A DNA stretch of 31,730 bases. Source: JBJFCE01 sp051888775. Lineage in GTDB: Bacteria; Bacillota; Clostridia; Lachnospirales; Lachnospiraceae. The translations under genes were made by a program, and so were the position numbers. The stretch covers positions 1 through 31,730 of the forward strand of contig JBJFCE010000092.1 in NCBI GenBank assembly GCA_051888775.1. The letters are read 5' to 3'. Every line of letters starts with the position of its first letter. Positions within the stretch are counted from its first letter, which is position 1. The notes under the pieces are model-generated. The model was not told where the DNA came from. It made no database searches and saw nothing but the letters and a program-made list of their open reading frames with translations. Shown piece by piece: positions 7,385-17,091 of the stretch.

Positions 7385-7431
7385 AAAAGTTTGATGATAT
7401 TAAGATATGGTCACAAATGGGGGAGTACATT

Positions 7432-8013
7432 ATGTCAAGAATTATGAAAAAGCCGGATGACCGGCGAAGGGAACTTTTGAATATCGGTTTTGATCTGTAT
7501 ATGGAAAAGGGCATGGAAGGATTGAACATAAAAGAAGTTGTAGACCGTGCCAATGTTGCCACAGGCTTATTTTACTATTACTTCAAGTCCAAGGAAGAAT
7601 TTGTGGAAGAAGCGCTGAACAATTTTATTGTGCAGAACTTAGAGCCGGCATGGGAAATTTTGGAATCGGAGCAGACTGCGTTGGAGAAGCTGGATGCGGT
7701 GCTTGCGGAATTTTTTAAATTTGCGGATAAGGTTAATCCCTATGTGGGAGATAAGGCATATCAGAGTAAGCAACATTACGCGTTTATCAATCAGCTGTTA
7801 GGACATATGTTTCCGGTAGTCGAGCAGGTAATTGCGGCGGGCAATCGGGAAGGCGCATTTCATGTGAAGCATACGGGTGTCACTGCCGGATATATCCTTT
7901 ACGGACTTTCGGGTATTTTAAATGTAACGCCGAAGTTTGATTCTGATAAGAACGAAGTGATCAGGGAACTGGTATATGCGTCTCTTGGGATTTCTTCTCA
8001 GGCAGCGCGTTGA
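7432..8013 (+). CDS. TetR-family transcriptional repressor
   Basis: A 193-residue protein with the TetR DNA-binding region at the N-terminus: RRRELLNIGFDLYMEKGMEGLNIKEVVDRANVATGLFYYYFKSKEEFVEEAL, containing the helix-turn-helix and the FYYYFKSKEE motif. The remainder is the variable ligand-binding, dimerising part. An in-frame ATG at 7417 would add five residues, but GGGAG at 7421-7425 is correctly spaced only from ATG 7432. It is the first gene of an operon with an MMPL transporter and a giant surface protein, and its presumed operators overlap its own promoter. It probably senses a substrate or lipid handled by the transporter; the ligand is unknown. Confidence 0.9.
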   Translation: MSRIMKKPDDRRRELLNIGFDLYMEKGMEGLNIKEVVDRANVATGLFYYYFKSKEEFVEEALNNFIVQNLEPAWEILESEQTALEKLDAVLAEFFKFADKVNPYVGDKAYQSKQHYAFINQLLGHMFPVVEQVIAAGNREGAFHVKHTGVTAGYILYGLSGILNVTPKFDSDKNEVIRELVYASLGISSQAAR

Positions 8014-8054
8014 CCCGTTCCGAATGTGAGAAAATATATAGGAGAACGGACGAT

Positions 8055-10592
8055 ATGGAAGAAAAGCAGAAAAAAGAGCAGGATTCAAATGTAATGATAA
8101 AAGTAGCATCTTTTATCGTGGATAAGCGGAATCTATTTTTCCTCATATATATTTTACTGATCATTTTCTCAGTGTTTTCAAGAAACTGGGTATCGGTAGA
8201 AAACTCCCTGTCGGCATATCTTCCGGAAAGCGCGGAAACAAGCCGCGGAATTGATCTGATGGAGGAACAGTTTATTACATACGGAACGGCAAAGGTCATG
8301 GTGACGAATATTGACTATGTTACGGCAGAGGAACTGGCAGATTCCATTGAAGCAATGGAGGAGGTCGCCATGATGACCTTTGATGAAACGGAAGAACATT
8401 ATCATAATTTTTCCGCCTTGTATGACGTCACCTTCTGTTACGATGAAAACGATGACCGTTGTCTGGAGGCGCTGGATAAGCTGAAGGATTCCCTCAGTGA
8501 ATATGATATCTATGTGTCAACGACGCTGGGAGATCAGTCCTCTGAGACCATTGCCGCCGAGATGCAGGTAATCATTGTTTTAGTTGCGATTATCGTAGTG
8601 GCTGTATTGCTAATAACGTCGCAGACTTATGCAGAGGTACCGGTATTATTACTGACTTTTATCTCTGCAGCAATTCTCAGTATGGGAACCAATTTCCTGC
8701 TTGGAACGATTTCCTTTGTTTCCAACTCGGTTACCGTTGTTTTACAGCTGGCACTTTCCATCGATTATGCGATCATATTGTGTAATCGTTATAAGGAAGA
8801 ACATGAGAAACTTCCGATAAGAGATGCAGTTGTGATCGCACTCAGTAAATCCATCCCGGAGATTTTTTCTAGCTCGCTGACGACGATCGGCGGTCTGGTT
8901 GCTATGATGTTCATGCAGTTTGGAATCGGAAGCGATATGGCAATTTGCCTGATCAAGGCGATTCTGCTCAGCTTGATGTCGGTCTTTCTGTTGATGCCCG
9001 GGCTTTTGATGGTATTTGGCAAGGCAATGGACAAGACAAAGCACAAGAATTTTGTACCAAAGATTCCGTTTGTAGGTAAGTTTGCATATAAGACAAGAAA
9101 AATCATACCATTTGTATTTGTGATCATTTTAGTGGCTGCATATTTTATCCAAAGTAAGTGCCCGTTTGTGTATGGATACAGCACGCTTGAAACACCAATC
9201 AAAAATAAGTATCAGATTGCGGATGAAATGATAGAAGAAAGCTTTCAAAGCAGCAATATGGTAGCACTGATTGTTCCGGCAGGAGATTATGAAAAGGAAG
9301 CGGAACTTTTAGCGGAACTTGATACCTATGATGAAGTAGATCATTCTATGGGACTTGCCAATACGGAAGCTATGGATGGTTATATGCTGACAGATAAATT
9401 GAACGCGAGACAGTTCTCAGAACTTCTTGAATTGGATTATGAGGTGGCGCAACTGGTCTATGCGGCATACGCAGTCAATGATGAAAATTATGCCAAGATT
9501 GTCAACGGGATTTCTACCTATGAAGTGCCGTTGATCGATATGTTTATGTTCCTTTATGATGAGGTGGATGAGGGCTACGTCACATTGGATGATGATATGA
9601 TGGATACCTTGGAGGAAGCGCATACGCAGATGAATCTGGCGCTACAACAGCTTCAGGGTGAAGATTACAGCCGTATGCTGATCTACCTGACACTTCCGGA
9701 AGAAGGTGACGAGACCTTTGCATTCCTTGACAAAATGCATGAAATCGCAGCCAAATATTATGAGGGCGAGATTCTGGTAACCGGAGAATCTACCAGCCAG
9801 TATGATTTGAAAAAGACCTTTGAAAGGGATAATCTGGTTGTCAATCTGGTATCCATGCTTGCCGTGTTGATAGTTTTACTGTTTACTTTTAAATCCGCAG
9901 GTATGCCGGTTCTTTTGATCGCAGTGATTGAAGGAAGCATCTGGCTGAATTTCTCGTTTCCGGCACTTGCACACTCAAATCTGTTCTTTATGAGTTATCT
10001 GATTGTAAGTTCGATCCAAATGGGTGCAAATATTGATTATGCGATTGTGATTTCCGGTCGTTTTCAGGAATTGAAGGATCAGATGCCAAAAGAAGAAGCA
10101 ATCATAGAAACGTTAAATTTTGCATTTCCTACGATCATTACTTCCGGAACGATGCTGGCAGTCGCAGGTATCATTATCGGTCAGATGACATCAGAAGCGG
10201 CGATCGTTGGAATCGGTCAGTGCCTTGGCAGAGGTACGTTGATTTCTATCTTTATTGTTATGTTTGTGCTACCTCAGATTCTGCTGCTTGGTGAAAAGAT
10301 CACCGATAAAACTGCATTTAATGTATCCATGCCGCTCAAAGCCCAGAAAAACAGCGGTATCATCAGGGTTGACGGTTATGTAAGCGGACAGATCAACGGT
10401 AAGTTCGTAGGTGAAATGCATGGTGTTATCACAGGGGATGTCAATGCGATCGTAGAGATCGGTGATGTACACAAGATCGACGGGCAGGAAGATACAGAGC
10501 ATGATACGGACAGTCCGCCGACAGAACAGGTGCAGACAGAAGAAATGACAGACGAAACGGAGGGTGAATCGGATGAAAAGCAGGATGTATAA
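8055..10592 (+). CDS. MMPL/RND-family transporter
   Basis: An 845-residue membrane protein with the duplicated RND/MMPL layout: one helix near 25-45, an extracellular loop (about 50-165), five or six helices (about 170-345), then a repeat of the pattern (helix near 355, loop about 380-600, helices about 605-755). Family motifs are seen in both halves: ALSIDYAIILCNRYKEE and MGANIDYAIVISGRFQEL, each with the Asp-Tyr pair linked to proton coupling. It probably moves lipids or hydrophobic compounds outward. The frame extends to TTG 8010, but GGAG at 8041-8044 favours ATG 8055. After the last helix there is an unusual 80-residue tail: a Gly/Val-rich repeat-like stretch (about 770-800) and an acidic Asp/Glu/Thr end. 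Its final 20 bases overlap the next gene, implying translational coupling. Confidence 0.88.
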   Translation: MEEKQKKEQDSNVMIKVASFIVDKRNLFFLIYILLIIFSVFSRNWVSVENSLSAYLPESAETSRGIDLMEEQFITYGTAKVMVTNIDYVTAEELADSIEAMEEVAMMTFDETEEHYHNFSALYDVTFCYDENDDRCLEALDKLKDSLSEYDIYVSTTLGDQSSETIAAEMQVIIVLVAIIVVAVLLITSQTYAEVPVLLLTFISAAILSMGTNFLLGTISFVSNSVTVVLQLALSIDYAIILCNRYKEEHEKLPIRDAVVIALSKSIPEIFSSSLTTIGGLVAMMFMQFGIGSDMAICLIKAILLSLMSVFLLMPGLLMVFGKAMDKTKHKNFVPKIPFVGKFAYKTRKIIPFVFVIILVAAYFIQSKCPFVYGYSTLETPIKNKYQIADEMIEESFQSSNMVALIVPAGDYEKEAELLAELDTYDEVDHSMGLANTEAMDGYMLTDKLNARQFSELLELDYEVAQLVYAAYAVNDENYAKIVNGISTYEVPLIDMFMFLYDEVDEGYVTLDDDMMDTLEEAHTQMNLALQQLQGEDYSRMLIYLTLPEEGDETFAFLDKMHEIAAKYYEGEILVTGESTSQYDLKKTFERDNLVVNLVSMLAVLIVLLFTFKSAGMPVLLIAVIEGSIWLNFSFPALAHSNLFFMSYLIVSSIQMGANIDYAIVISGRFQELKDQMPKEEAIIETLNFAFPTIITSGTMLAVAGIIIGQMTSEAAIVGIGQCLGRGTLISIFIVMFVLPQILLLGEKITDKTAFNVSMPLKAQKNSGIIRVDGYVSGQINGKFVGEMHGVITGDVNAIVEIGDVHKIDGQEDTEHDTDSPPTEQVQTEEMTDETEGESDEKQDV

Positions 10593-13500
10593 GAAGATTC
10601 TGGGATGGATGCTTACCGTCTCGATGATATTCTCTGTGCTTCCGGCGTTGGCTGTATACGCAGAGGAGGGGACAGCAGTACAGGAAGCAATATCGGACGA
10701 GGAAGAAGCCCAGGAAGGTGAGGAAGGATCGGAAGAAGAGGCTGCGGAGGAACAGCTGATTCAGATCCATAACGCGCAGGAATTACAGGAACTGGCACAA
10801 AACTGCAAGGTGGATGCCTGGTCCGCGAACGTCAGGGTCGAGCTGTGCGGGGATATTTCTCTGGAAGGAATCGAGTTTGAACCGATTCAGATTTTTTCCG
10901 GAACGTTTGACGGAAAAGGATATACGATCTCCGGCTTTTCTTTGACCGGAGAAGGCTATGCGGACGGATTTTTCCGCCATGTGGAAGAAACGGCAGTCAT
11001 TCAGAACCTGACGATTTCGGGTGTGATCAAGTCTGAAAATGAGCAGGAATGTGTCGGAGGCATCTGTGGTATCAACAGAGGAGTCCTGATGAACTGTGAG
11101 TTTATAGGCGTTGTAAAAGGGCAGAATTCGGTCGGAGGCATCGCCGGTGAGAACGAGAGTACCGGAGTGATCAGCAACTGTCACTCCTATGGAAGTATCA
11201 ACGGTTCGGACGGTGTCGGAGGTATTGCGGGTAAAAACCATGGTTCTATTATGACATGCGATAATCAGGCAGGGATCAATAACGATAGTGCCGGAGTCGA
11301 AGAACGGGACAGCGAAGGACTGGAATGGATTCTGGATGCTGCGCAGACGGATGATGCCAGACTGAGAAGCAATATCGATGTCGGAGGCATTGCAGGATAT
11401 TCGGACGGCATAATCACCTATTGCAGGAATACCGGCGTTGTAGGATATGAGCATGTCGGATATAATATCGGAGGCATTGCAGGACGCCAGAGCGGTCTGC
11501 TGACTTATTGCACGAATACGGGAGAAGTGTACGGACGCAAGGATGTCGGAGGAATTGTCGGTCAGATGGAACCTTTTATCAGTGTGGACGAAGCCGAATC
11601 GATCTCTGTGGCGGTCCAGACACTTCACGATCAGATCAACAAGCTGCTGGATGATTTGGATCGGACGCAAAGTGTGCTGAACAGCGATTTTGACGAGCTG
11701 AAGGGGTATTCGGACAGCGCGTTGGATCATGGAGAATCCATCAGTGACCGGCTTGTTGATTTTACGGATGATAATATCGGATCGATCAACAGCATTGCTG
11801 CCAATATGGATTATGTCATAGACAGACTGCCGGAGATCCTGGACCATACTCATAACGCAATGGATGGGATGAGCGAGGTGTCCGAGGATATGAAAAAGCT
11901 GAATGAGGATATGGATGTCATCGATCAGCTACAGGATTCCGAATACAGTGAGACGGATTATAAGCGGTTGTCCATTGTGACCGGCGTAGGGGGAAATGTG
12001 ACTTCTGATAATGTCAATCCGGAGCAGGGAACGGTAGTAACGCTTACATCAAATGCAGATAACGGCTATCGTCTGAAAACATTGACGGTAACGGATGCAG
12101 CCGGAGCAAATGTGGCGTGTACGCAGTCTGCCGGTAATCGGAATGAGTATACTTTTACAATGCCTCAGGAAAATGTAGTGGTTAAGGCGGAGTATGAATA
12201 TACCGGAGCTTACCTGGCATCCTCCAATGCAGGCGGTAATCTGTATCTGTCTGTGAATCACAATTCCAATACGGTCAAAATATCCGTCACACCGGATGGC
12301 GGCTATCATTTTGACGGCGTGTACGTGGGAGCGGACTATTATGATAAGAGTCTGTTTACTTTAGATGATTCGGTCTATACTTTGGAGATCACGAAGCAGG
12401 AGCCCGGAGTGCCGGTCATAGTATCGACCACATTCGTAAAGGACAATGACAGTCATAAGATTACGAATGCGTCTTCTACGGGCGGTTATCTGACCGTGGA
12501 TAAGGACAATGCTTCACCGGGAGAGACGGTTACGGTAACAGTGCATGAAGAAGCGGATTATATGCTGAGCTCACTCACCATGAACGGAAGCGCACTGACA
12601 CCGTCACAAACGGCAAATGAATATACATTCCAGATGCCACAGGCGGATGCGGAGGTTCTGGCAAGCTTTTCCTATCAGCCGAATGCCGATACGGAGGTTT
12701 ATACAGAATCGGATATCGGCGGTACGGTAGTGGCAGTCAGAAATATCGGAAGTAATGATTATACGATTGTGATAACGCCGGGAAGCGGATATCAGGTTTC
12801 TGACAGCGCACTCAGCATTACGGGGAGCGGACAGAGCGCGGTAACTGTCAATAAAACCAATCTGACCCGGAACGGAAACGGTGACAGCTATACTTATACC
12901 GTAAATAAGAACAGTTATAGCAATCCGATCCGAGTATACGGTTATTTTGAAAAATTGTCGGATACCCATTCTGTCAGTGTGACAGACGGTACCGGAGGAA
13001 GAGCATCTGCGGATCAATCATCTGCCGCAGCCGGCGATACGATTACCGTGACGGCACAGCCACAGTCGGGTTACCGTTTGTCAGGACTGACGATACGTTC
13101 CGGCGGTACGGATATCTCGTATCAGGAAAAGTCAGCCGATCATACCTATGAATTTACCATGCCGAACGGGGATGTTGACATTGTGGCGGAATTTGAGCCG
13201 GTACAGCTGATCGTAGTCTCCAATGCGGGAGGTAAGGCGGATAGCAGTGTGGACGGAACCACTGTGACACTGACGGTTTCACCGAATACGGGCTATACCT
13301 TGTCAGGACATCCCGTCGTAACAGATAATAACGGAAACAATCTGCCCGTTTCCAGAAAAAATGCAGGCTCCTATGTCTATGAATTTACGGTTGAACGGAC
13401 AATGGAGCCGGTAAAAATCGATATTACCTTTGTGACCAGCTCGGATTATGATACGGTTCAGGATGCCGGAGATCGGATCAATGTGAATACGGAGATCTTA

Positions 13501-15465
13501 CAGGATTCCATGAATCAGGCGTCCAATACGGTGGATCAGATAGAAGCGCTGACAAAGGATGAGTACGGCAATACCATTCCGGCAGAGGATTTCTTAAATG
13601 ACAGTGAAAAGGTGGATGAGCTGGCAGAGCTTTTGCTGGAACTGGCAGATGAGCTGACGGATGCCGGAGAAGCGGCATCTGCGATCATCAGTGATCTGAA
13701 TACTATTGCAAATGTCCTGACACCTTATGTGGAAGATGCGGCAGATCAGGCAAATACGGATATCGATGAGGCACTGGATGATCTGGAGAAGGTTCTTGAT
13801 GAACTGAAAAAAGCATCGGACGGTCTGGAGGGAATCATAGATTATCTTAGTGCACAGGAAGAAATCAGGATGAGTTCTCTGGGTGGTGATTTCAGCTCAG
13901 AGGTGGATGCGCTTTTTGATGATCTGGACAGGATATCCGATTGTATGGGCAGACTCGGTGACCATATCGACAGTTATTCGGATCTGATTTCCGAGGATCT
14001 GCGCGCGATCAATGATCAGATGAATAAGGTCTTCCAGCTCTTTGTAGACAAGATGGATGATGCGGAGAACCGGTATTTAGAGGATGACAGCTATGATGAT
14101 ATCGAGTCGGAGGATGTTTCTGATGAGGAGATAGAAGAAACCACCAATGGAAAAGTGGAGAAATGTACCAATGAGGGGAAAGTGGAAGGTGATGTGAACG
14201 TAGGAGGAATTGCCGGTTCCATGGCGATCGATGAAGAAGATCCGGAGGATAATGCAGCAGGAAAAGTGGAACGTTCATTAGGGAATAAATATCTTACCAG
14301 ATGTGTGATGTTCGGATGCGTGAATCACGGAAATATTCTGTCCAAGAAAGACGGAGTGGGATGTATTGCCGGATATATGGATCTGGGAGTGATCATGGAA
14401 TGTGAGGCATACGGAACTGCAGAAAGTACGGAAGGCGAGTATATCGGAGGAATTTGCGGACAGTCCTTCGGAATCATCAAAAACAGCTATTCTCTGTGTT
14501 CTCTGACAGGAAGCCGGTATGTGGGCGGTATTGCAGGCTATGGTTATAAGATTCAAAACTGCTATTCCATGACGCTGATCGATCCGGATGCCGAGCGGGT
14601 CGGTGCAATCTCAGGCAGAATTGATATGGATGAAGATGATGAAAGAAAGATCGATCCGGAAAACGTATGCGGCAACTATTTTGTGAGCAGCAGATTAAAC
14701 GGAATTGATGATATCAGTTACGTCGGCGTGGCAGAGCCGGTGACCTATGCGGAACTTTTGGAAACGGCCGGTCTGCCTTATACATACAGACATTTAAAAA
14801 TCAACTTTGTCGTGGACGGAATCACGATACGACAGACAGAAGCAGCTTACGGAGACAGTCTGGAAGAGATAGAATATCCTGAGATTCCTGCTGTGTCCGG
14901 CTGCTTTGGCGTATGGTCAATACCTGAGTATGACTATGTAGAAGGAAACATTACCATTGAGGCGGAGTATCAGGATAATATCATAACGCTGATAAGTAAA
15001 GAAGGCGTTGCCAGTTCGGGAGAAGACGCATCGCCGGAGAGACCGTATGCTCTGGCAGACGGGATTTTTGATGACAGTGCGGTACTTCATGCCAATGTAT
15101 CGGATATGGAAATGCCGGAAGATCTTGTGAAACACCATGATTATGTTGTTTATGACATCAGTCTGGAAGGAATACAGCCGGAAAAAGAGCAGGAGACCAG
15201 AGTACGTCTGTATCATGCATTTGAGGGAGATGTTCGGGTACTGCAATATGTGAATGACAACTGGGAAGAAGTGGATGCGAAAAACTATGGCAGCTATGAA
15301 CAGGTTCTGATGCATGGAACGCAGGGAACCTTCTGTATCGTATCGGATACAAGTTCAAAACTATGGATAATCATTCCGGCAGGAGGAGCAGCCGGAGTGC
15401 TTGTTCTGGCAATCCTGATCAAAGGAATCCGAAAACGGAGAAAAAAGAAAAAGAGTTCTTTGTGA
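10573..15465 (+). CDS. Giant surface protein with GLUG, coiled-coil and InlB-B-like repeats
   Basis: A 1630-residue exported protein. A signal peptide ending near YAEE (about 1-30) and a C-terminal helix (about 1597-1619) with a KRRKKKK tail anchor it in the membrane facing out; there is no LPXTG motif. Between them: an acidic stretch, GLUG repeats (VGGIAG...NC...G, about 160-333), a coiled coil (about 337-456), several beta modules with FTMP and EYTF motifs like InlB B-repeats (about 465-954), a second coiled coil (about 956-1190) and more GLUG repeats (about 1206-1336). The order is therefore mirrored. A GTG at 10564 directly abuts GGAGGG (10559-10564), so ATG 10573 is the start, overlapping the MMPL gene by 20 bases. 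It probably acts with that transporter as an extracellular scaffold or adhesin; this is inference. Confidence 0.82.
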   Translation: MKSRMYKKILGWMLTVSMIFSVLPALAVYAEEGTAVQEAISDEEEAQEGEEGSEEEAAEEQLIQIHNAQELQELAQNCKVDAWSANVRVELCGDISLEGIEFEPIQIFSGTFDGKGYTISGFSLTGEGYADGFFRHVEETAVIQNLTISGVIKSENEQECVGGICGINRGVLMNCEFIGVVKGQNSVGGIAGENESTGVISNCHSYGSINGSDGVGGIAGKNHGSIMTCDNQAGINNDSAGVEERDSEGLEWILDAAQTDDARLRSNIDVGGIAGYSDGIITYCRNTGVVGYEHVGYNIGGIAGRQSGLLTYCTNTGEVYGRKDVGGIVGQMEPFISVDEAESISVAVQTLHDQINKLLDDLDRTQSVLNSDFDELKGYSDSALDHGESISDRLVDFTDDNIGSINSIAANMDYVIDRLPEILDHTHNAMDGMSEVSEDMKKLNEDMDVIDQLQDSEYSETDYKRLSIVTGVGGNVTSDNVNPEQGTVVTLTSNADNGYRLKTLTVTDAAGANVACTQSAGNRNEYTFTMPQENVVVKAEYEYTGAYLASSNAGGNLYLSVNHNSNTVKISVTPDGGYHFDGVYVGADYYDKSLFTLDDSVYTLEITKQEPGVPVIVSTTFVKDNDSHKITNASSTGGYLTVDKDNASPGETVTVTVHEEADYMLSSLTMNGSALTPSQTANEYTFQMPQADAEVLASFSYQPNADTEVYTESDIGGTVVAVRNIGSNDYTIVITPGSGYQVSDSALSITGSGQSAVTVNKTNLTRNGNGDSYTYTVNKNSYSNPIRVYGYFEKLSDTHSVSVTDGTGGRASADQSSAAAGDTITVTAQPQSGYRLSGLTIRSGGTDISYQEKSADHTYEFTMPNGDVDIVAEFEPVQLIVVSNAGGKADSSVDGTTVTLTVSPNTGYTLSGHPVVTDNNGNNLPVSRKNAGSYVYEFTVERTMEPVKIDITFVTSSDYDTVQDAGDRINVNTEILQDSMNQASNTVDQIEALTKDEYGNTIPAEDFLNDSEKVDELAELLLELADELTDAGEAASAIISDLNTIANVLTPYVEDAADQANTDIDEALDDLEKVLDELKKASDGLEGIIDYLSAQEEIRMSSLGGDFSSEVDALFDDLDRISDCMGRLGDHIDSYSDLISEDLRAINDQMNKVFQLFVDKMDDAENRYLEDDSYDDIESEDVSDEEIEETTNGKVEKCTNEGKVEGDVNVGGIAGSMAIDEEDPEDNAAGKVERSLGNKYLTRCVMFGCVNHGNILSKKDGVGCIAGYMDLGVIMECEAYGTAESTEGEYIGGICGQSFGIIKNSYSLCSLTGSRYVGGIAGYGYKIQNCYSMTLIDPDAERVGAISGRIDMDEDDERKIDPENVCGNYFVSSRLNGIDDISYVGVAEPVTYAELLETAGLPYTYRHLKINFVVDGITIRQTEAAYGDSLEEIEYPEIPAVSGCFGVWSIPEYDYVEGNITIEAEYQDNIITLISKEGVASSGEDASPERPYALADGIFDDSAVLHANVSDMEMPEDLVKHHDYVVYDISLEGIQPEKEQETRVRLYHAFEGDVRVLQYVNDNWEEVDAKNYGSYEQVLMHGTQGTFCIVSDTSSKLWIIIPAGGAAGVLVLAILIKGIRKRRKKKKSSL

Positions 15466-15528
15466 TAAAAAATTTTTAAAACTTATTTATGAAGTATAGA
15501 TTGAAATAAGAGTAAATACAAGATGAAG

Positions 15529-15578
15529 AAAATCAGATAGATTTTTGTCGATAATTATGATAAAATCTATCTGATTTT
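15529..15578. terminator. AT-rich 17-bp hairpin, probable bidirectional terminator
   Basis: AAAATCAGATAGATTTT (15529-15545) is perfectly complementary to 15562-15578 around a 16-base loop. The outer A/T tracts can act as U-tract on either strand. It lies 64 bases after the giant surface protein gene. The stem is GC-poor, which weakens the call. Confidence 0.55.
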
Positions 15579-15606
15579 ATATTTATACAACAAAAAATAA
15601 ATATTT

Positions 15607-15638
15607 TATATTAGGCGATTGTTATATTAGGCGATTGC
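15607..15638. repeat. 16-bp tandem duplication at the edge of repeat copy C
   Basis: TATATTAGGCGATTG occurs at 15607-15621 and 15623-15637, a 16-base period. The second unit contains the first bases of copy C (GCGATTG from 15631). The outer end of the element plus 8 bases of flank are thus duplicated outward. Confidence 0.8.
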
Positions 15639-15829
15639 GAAATGCTACCCGTAAAGCGGAACCGGTACCGATCAACCTATCGGTAACCGGCACTGTGAGT
15701 CCGTCGGTACTTAGGTGCCGTATTTTGGCACCTTATGTACCGTTACGGACGAAGTGTAGCGAAAGCGTGCCGGTCACCGATAGGTTTATCGGTACCGGTT
15801 CCATTCCGTGAGCAGAGTTTCACAATCGC
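15631..15829 (-). repeat. Structured hairpin repeat, copy C
   Basis: A complete copy in the opposite orientation to A and B. The inner arms 15658-15693 and 15767-15802 pair at 34 of 36 positions. The ends GCGATTGCGAAA (15631-15642) and TTTCACAATCGC (15818-15829) are near-matching terminal inverted repeats. The core 15694-15766 is almost identical to that of copies B and D. The arms differ clearly from those of B and D and resemble the visible arm of A. With the upstream terminator and tandem duplication it fills the 390-base gap before the lipoprotein gene, ending 15 bases before its ribosome binding site. Confidence 0.9.
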
Positions 15830-15855
15830 CTGACTAAACTATATAAAGGAGAATC

Positions 15856-17079
15856 ATGCATATGAAGAAAGCATTGGTAAAAAGCCTGGCGATGCTCCTG
15901 TTCGTTTCCGGCATACTGACCGGCTGTGGCGGAAGCAGCGGCGAACCGGATGATTATGCGACAAATGAAGGATACAGTATTCAGCAGGAAAGCAGTGTGG
16001 CGGAGACTGAGACGACAGAAAGTGATATTGCGCAGACGGAAGAGGAAACAAAGCTGACCAAGGATAATATAAAGGTCGGTGTATTATATATTTCCGATCC
16101 TGGAGAGGGAAGCGGTTATTCCTATACCCATGATCTTGGAATCATAGGGATGCAGGCAAATCTCGGACTGTCTTCAGATCAGATCATCCGAAAGATCGTG
16201 GATGATGCGGATGCGGCAGCAACAAGAAAAGCGATCGAGGAGTGTATCGAGGAAGGCTGCAATGTGATCTTTACGACAAGCTGGGGTTATATGGAGACAA
16301 CGGCAGAGATGGCGGAGGAGTATCCCGATCTTTATTTTTCGCACGGAACGGGATATCTGTCCAACGGCAGTAATTTTAATAACTATTTCGGAAGAATCTA
16401 TCAGGCACGATACTTAAGCGGCATCGTTGCCGGAATGAATACGACAACCAATAAGATCGGATATGTGGCAGCAATGGATTCCTCGAACTCGGAGGTAACG
16501 GGCGGTATCGATGCATTTGCAATCGGCGTGGCACAGGTGAATCCGGATGCTCAGATCTATGTTGTGGTTACAAACAGCTGGTACGATCCTGAGAAGGAGG
16601 AAGCGGCATCACGTCAGCTGTTGGATATGGGCTGTGATGTTATGGCACAGCACTGTGATACACCGTATCCGCAGACACTGGCACAGGAATACGGGGTATA
16701 CGGAATCGGATACAATTCAGATATGAGTAAAGAAACGCCGGACTCCTGCCTTTGCAGCGTGATCTGGAACTGGAGCGCTTATTATACGGCAGCGGTACAG
16801 AGCGTACTGGACGGCACCTGGGACGGATCAAACTATTACGGAGGAATGAAAGAGGGGCTGGTACAGCTGACCGGGCTGGCAGCTTTCTGCGCAGAGGGAA
16901 CACAGGAGGCAGTGGATGAAGCAAGTGCTGCGATTCTGAGCGGAAAGTACAATGTCTTTGATGGTATCATGGAGACCAACACGGGAGAAACAGTCGGAAC
17001 CGAAGGCGGAACACTGGATGATGCTACAATTACGGGTGGCATCAACTGGTATTACAAAAATGTTGTGATAGTGGAATAG
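15856..17079 (+). CDS. BMP-family substrate-binding lipoprotein
   Basis: A 407-residue lipoprotein. The signal peptide ends in the lipobox GILTGC, with Cys24 the lipidated residue, followed by an acidic, Ser/Thr-rich linker (about 25-70). The rest is a periplasmic-binding-type fold of the BMP (PnrA/Med/TmpC) family: NIKVGVLYI, DDADAAATRKAIEECIEEGCNVIFTTSWGYMETTAEMAEEYPDLYF, and RYLSGIVAGMNTTTNKIGYVAAM. Known members bind purine nucleosides for ABC import. No ABC permease or ATPase is nearby. Instead a chemotaxis receptor starts 12 bases after the stop, so this protein may present ligand to that receptor. AAAGGAG (15845-15851) is 4 bases from ATG 15856 and 10 from ATG 15862; either start keeps the lipobox. 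Confidence 0.85.
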   Translation: MHMKKALVKSLAMLLFVSGILTGCGGSSGEPDDYATNEGYSIQQESSVAETETTESDIAQTEEETKLTKDNIKVGVLYISDPGEGSGYSYTHDLGIIGMQANLGLSSDQIIRKIVDDADAAATRKAIEECIEEGCNVIFTTSWGYMETTAEMAEEYPDLYFSHGTGYLSNGSNFNNYFGRIYQARYLSGIVAGMNTTTNKIGYVAAMDSSNSEVTGGIDAFAIGVAQVNPDAQIYVVVTNSWYDPEKEEAASRQLLDMGCDVMAQHCDTPYPQTLAQEYGVYGIGYNSDMSKETPDSCLCSVIWNWSAYYTAAVQSVLDGTWDGSNYYGGMKEGLVQLTGLAAFCAEGTQEAVDEASAAILSGKYNVFDGIMETNTGETVGTEGGTLDDATITGGINWYYKNVVIVE

Positions 17080-17091
17080 GGGGGATGACTT

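Noticed and set aside
10783..11853. A 356-codon open frame on the minus strand inside the giant surface protein gene
   Set aside because: It runs antisense to a coding region with signal peptide, coupled start and domain repeats. Its composition (many Ile, Arg, Ser, Asp) reflects the reverse complement of repetitive codons, and no family is recognisable.
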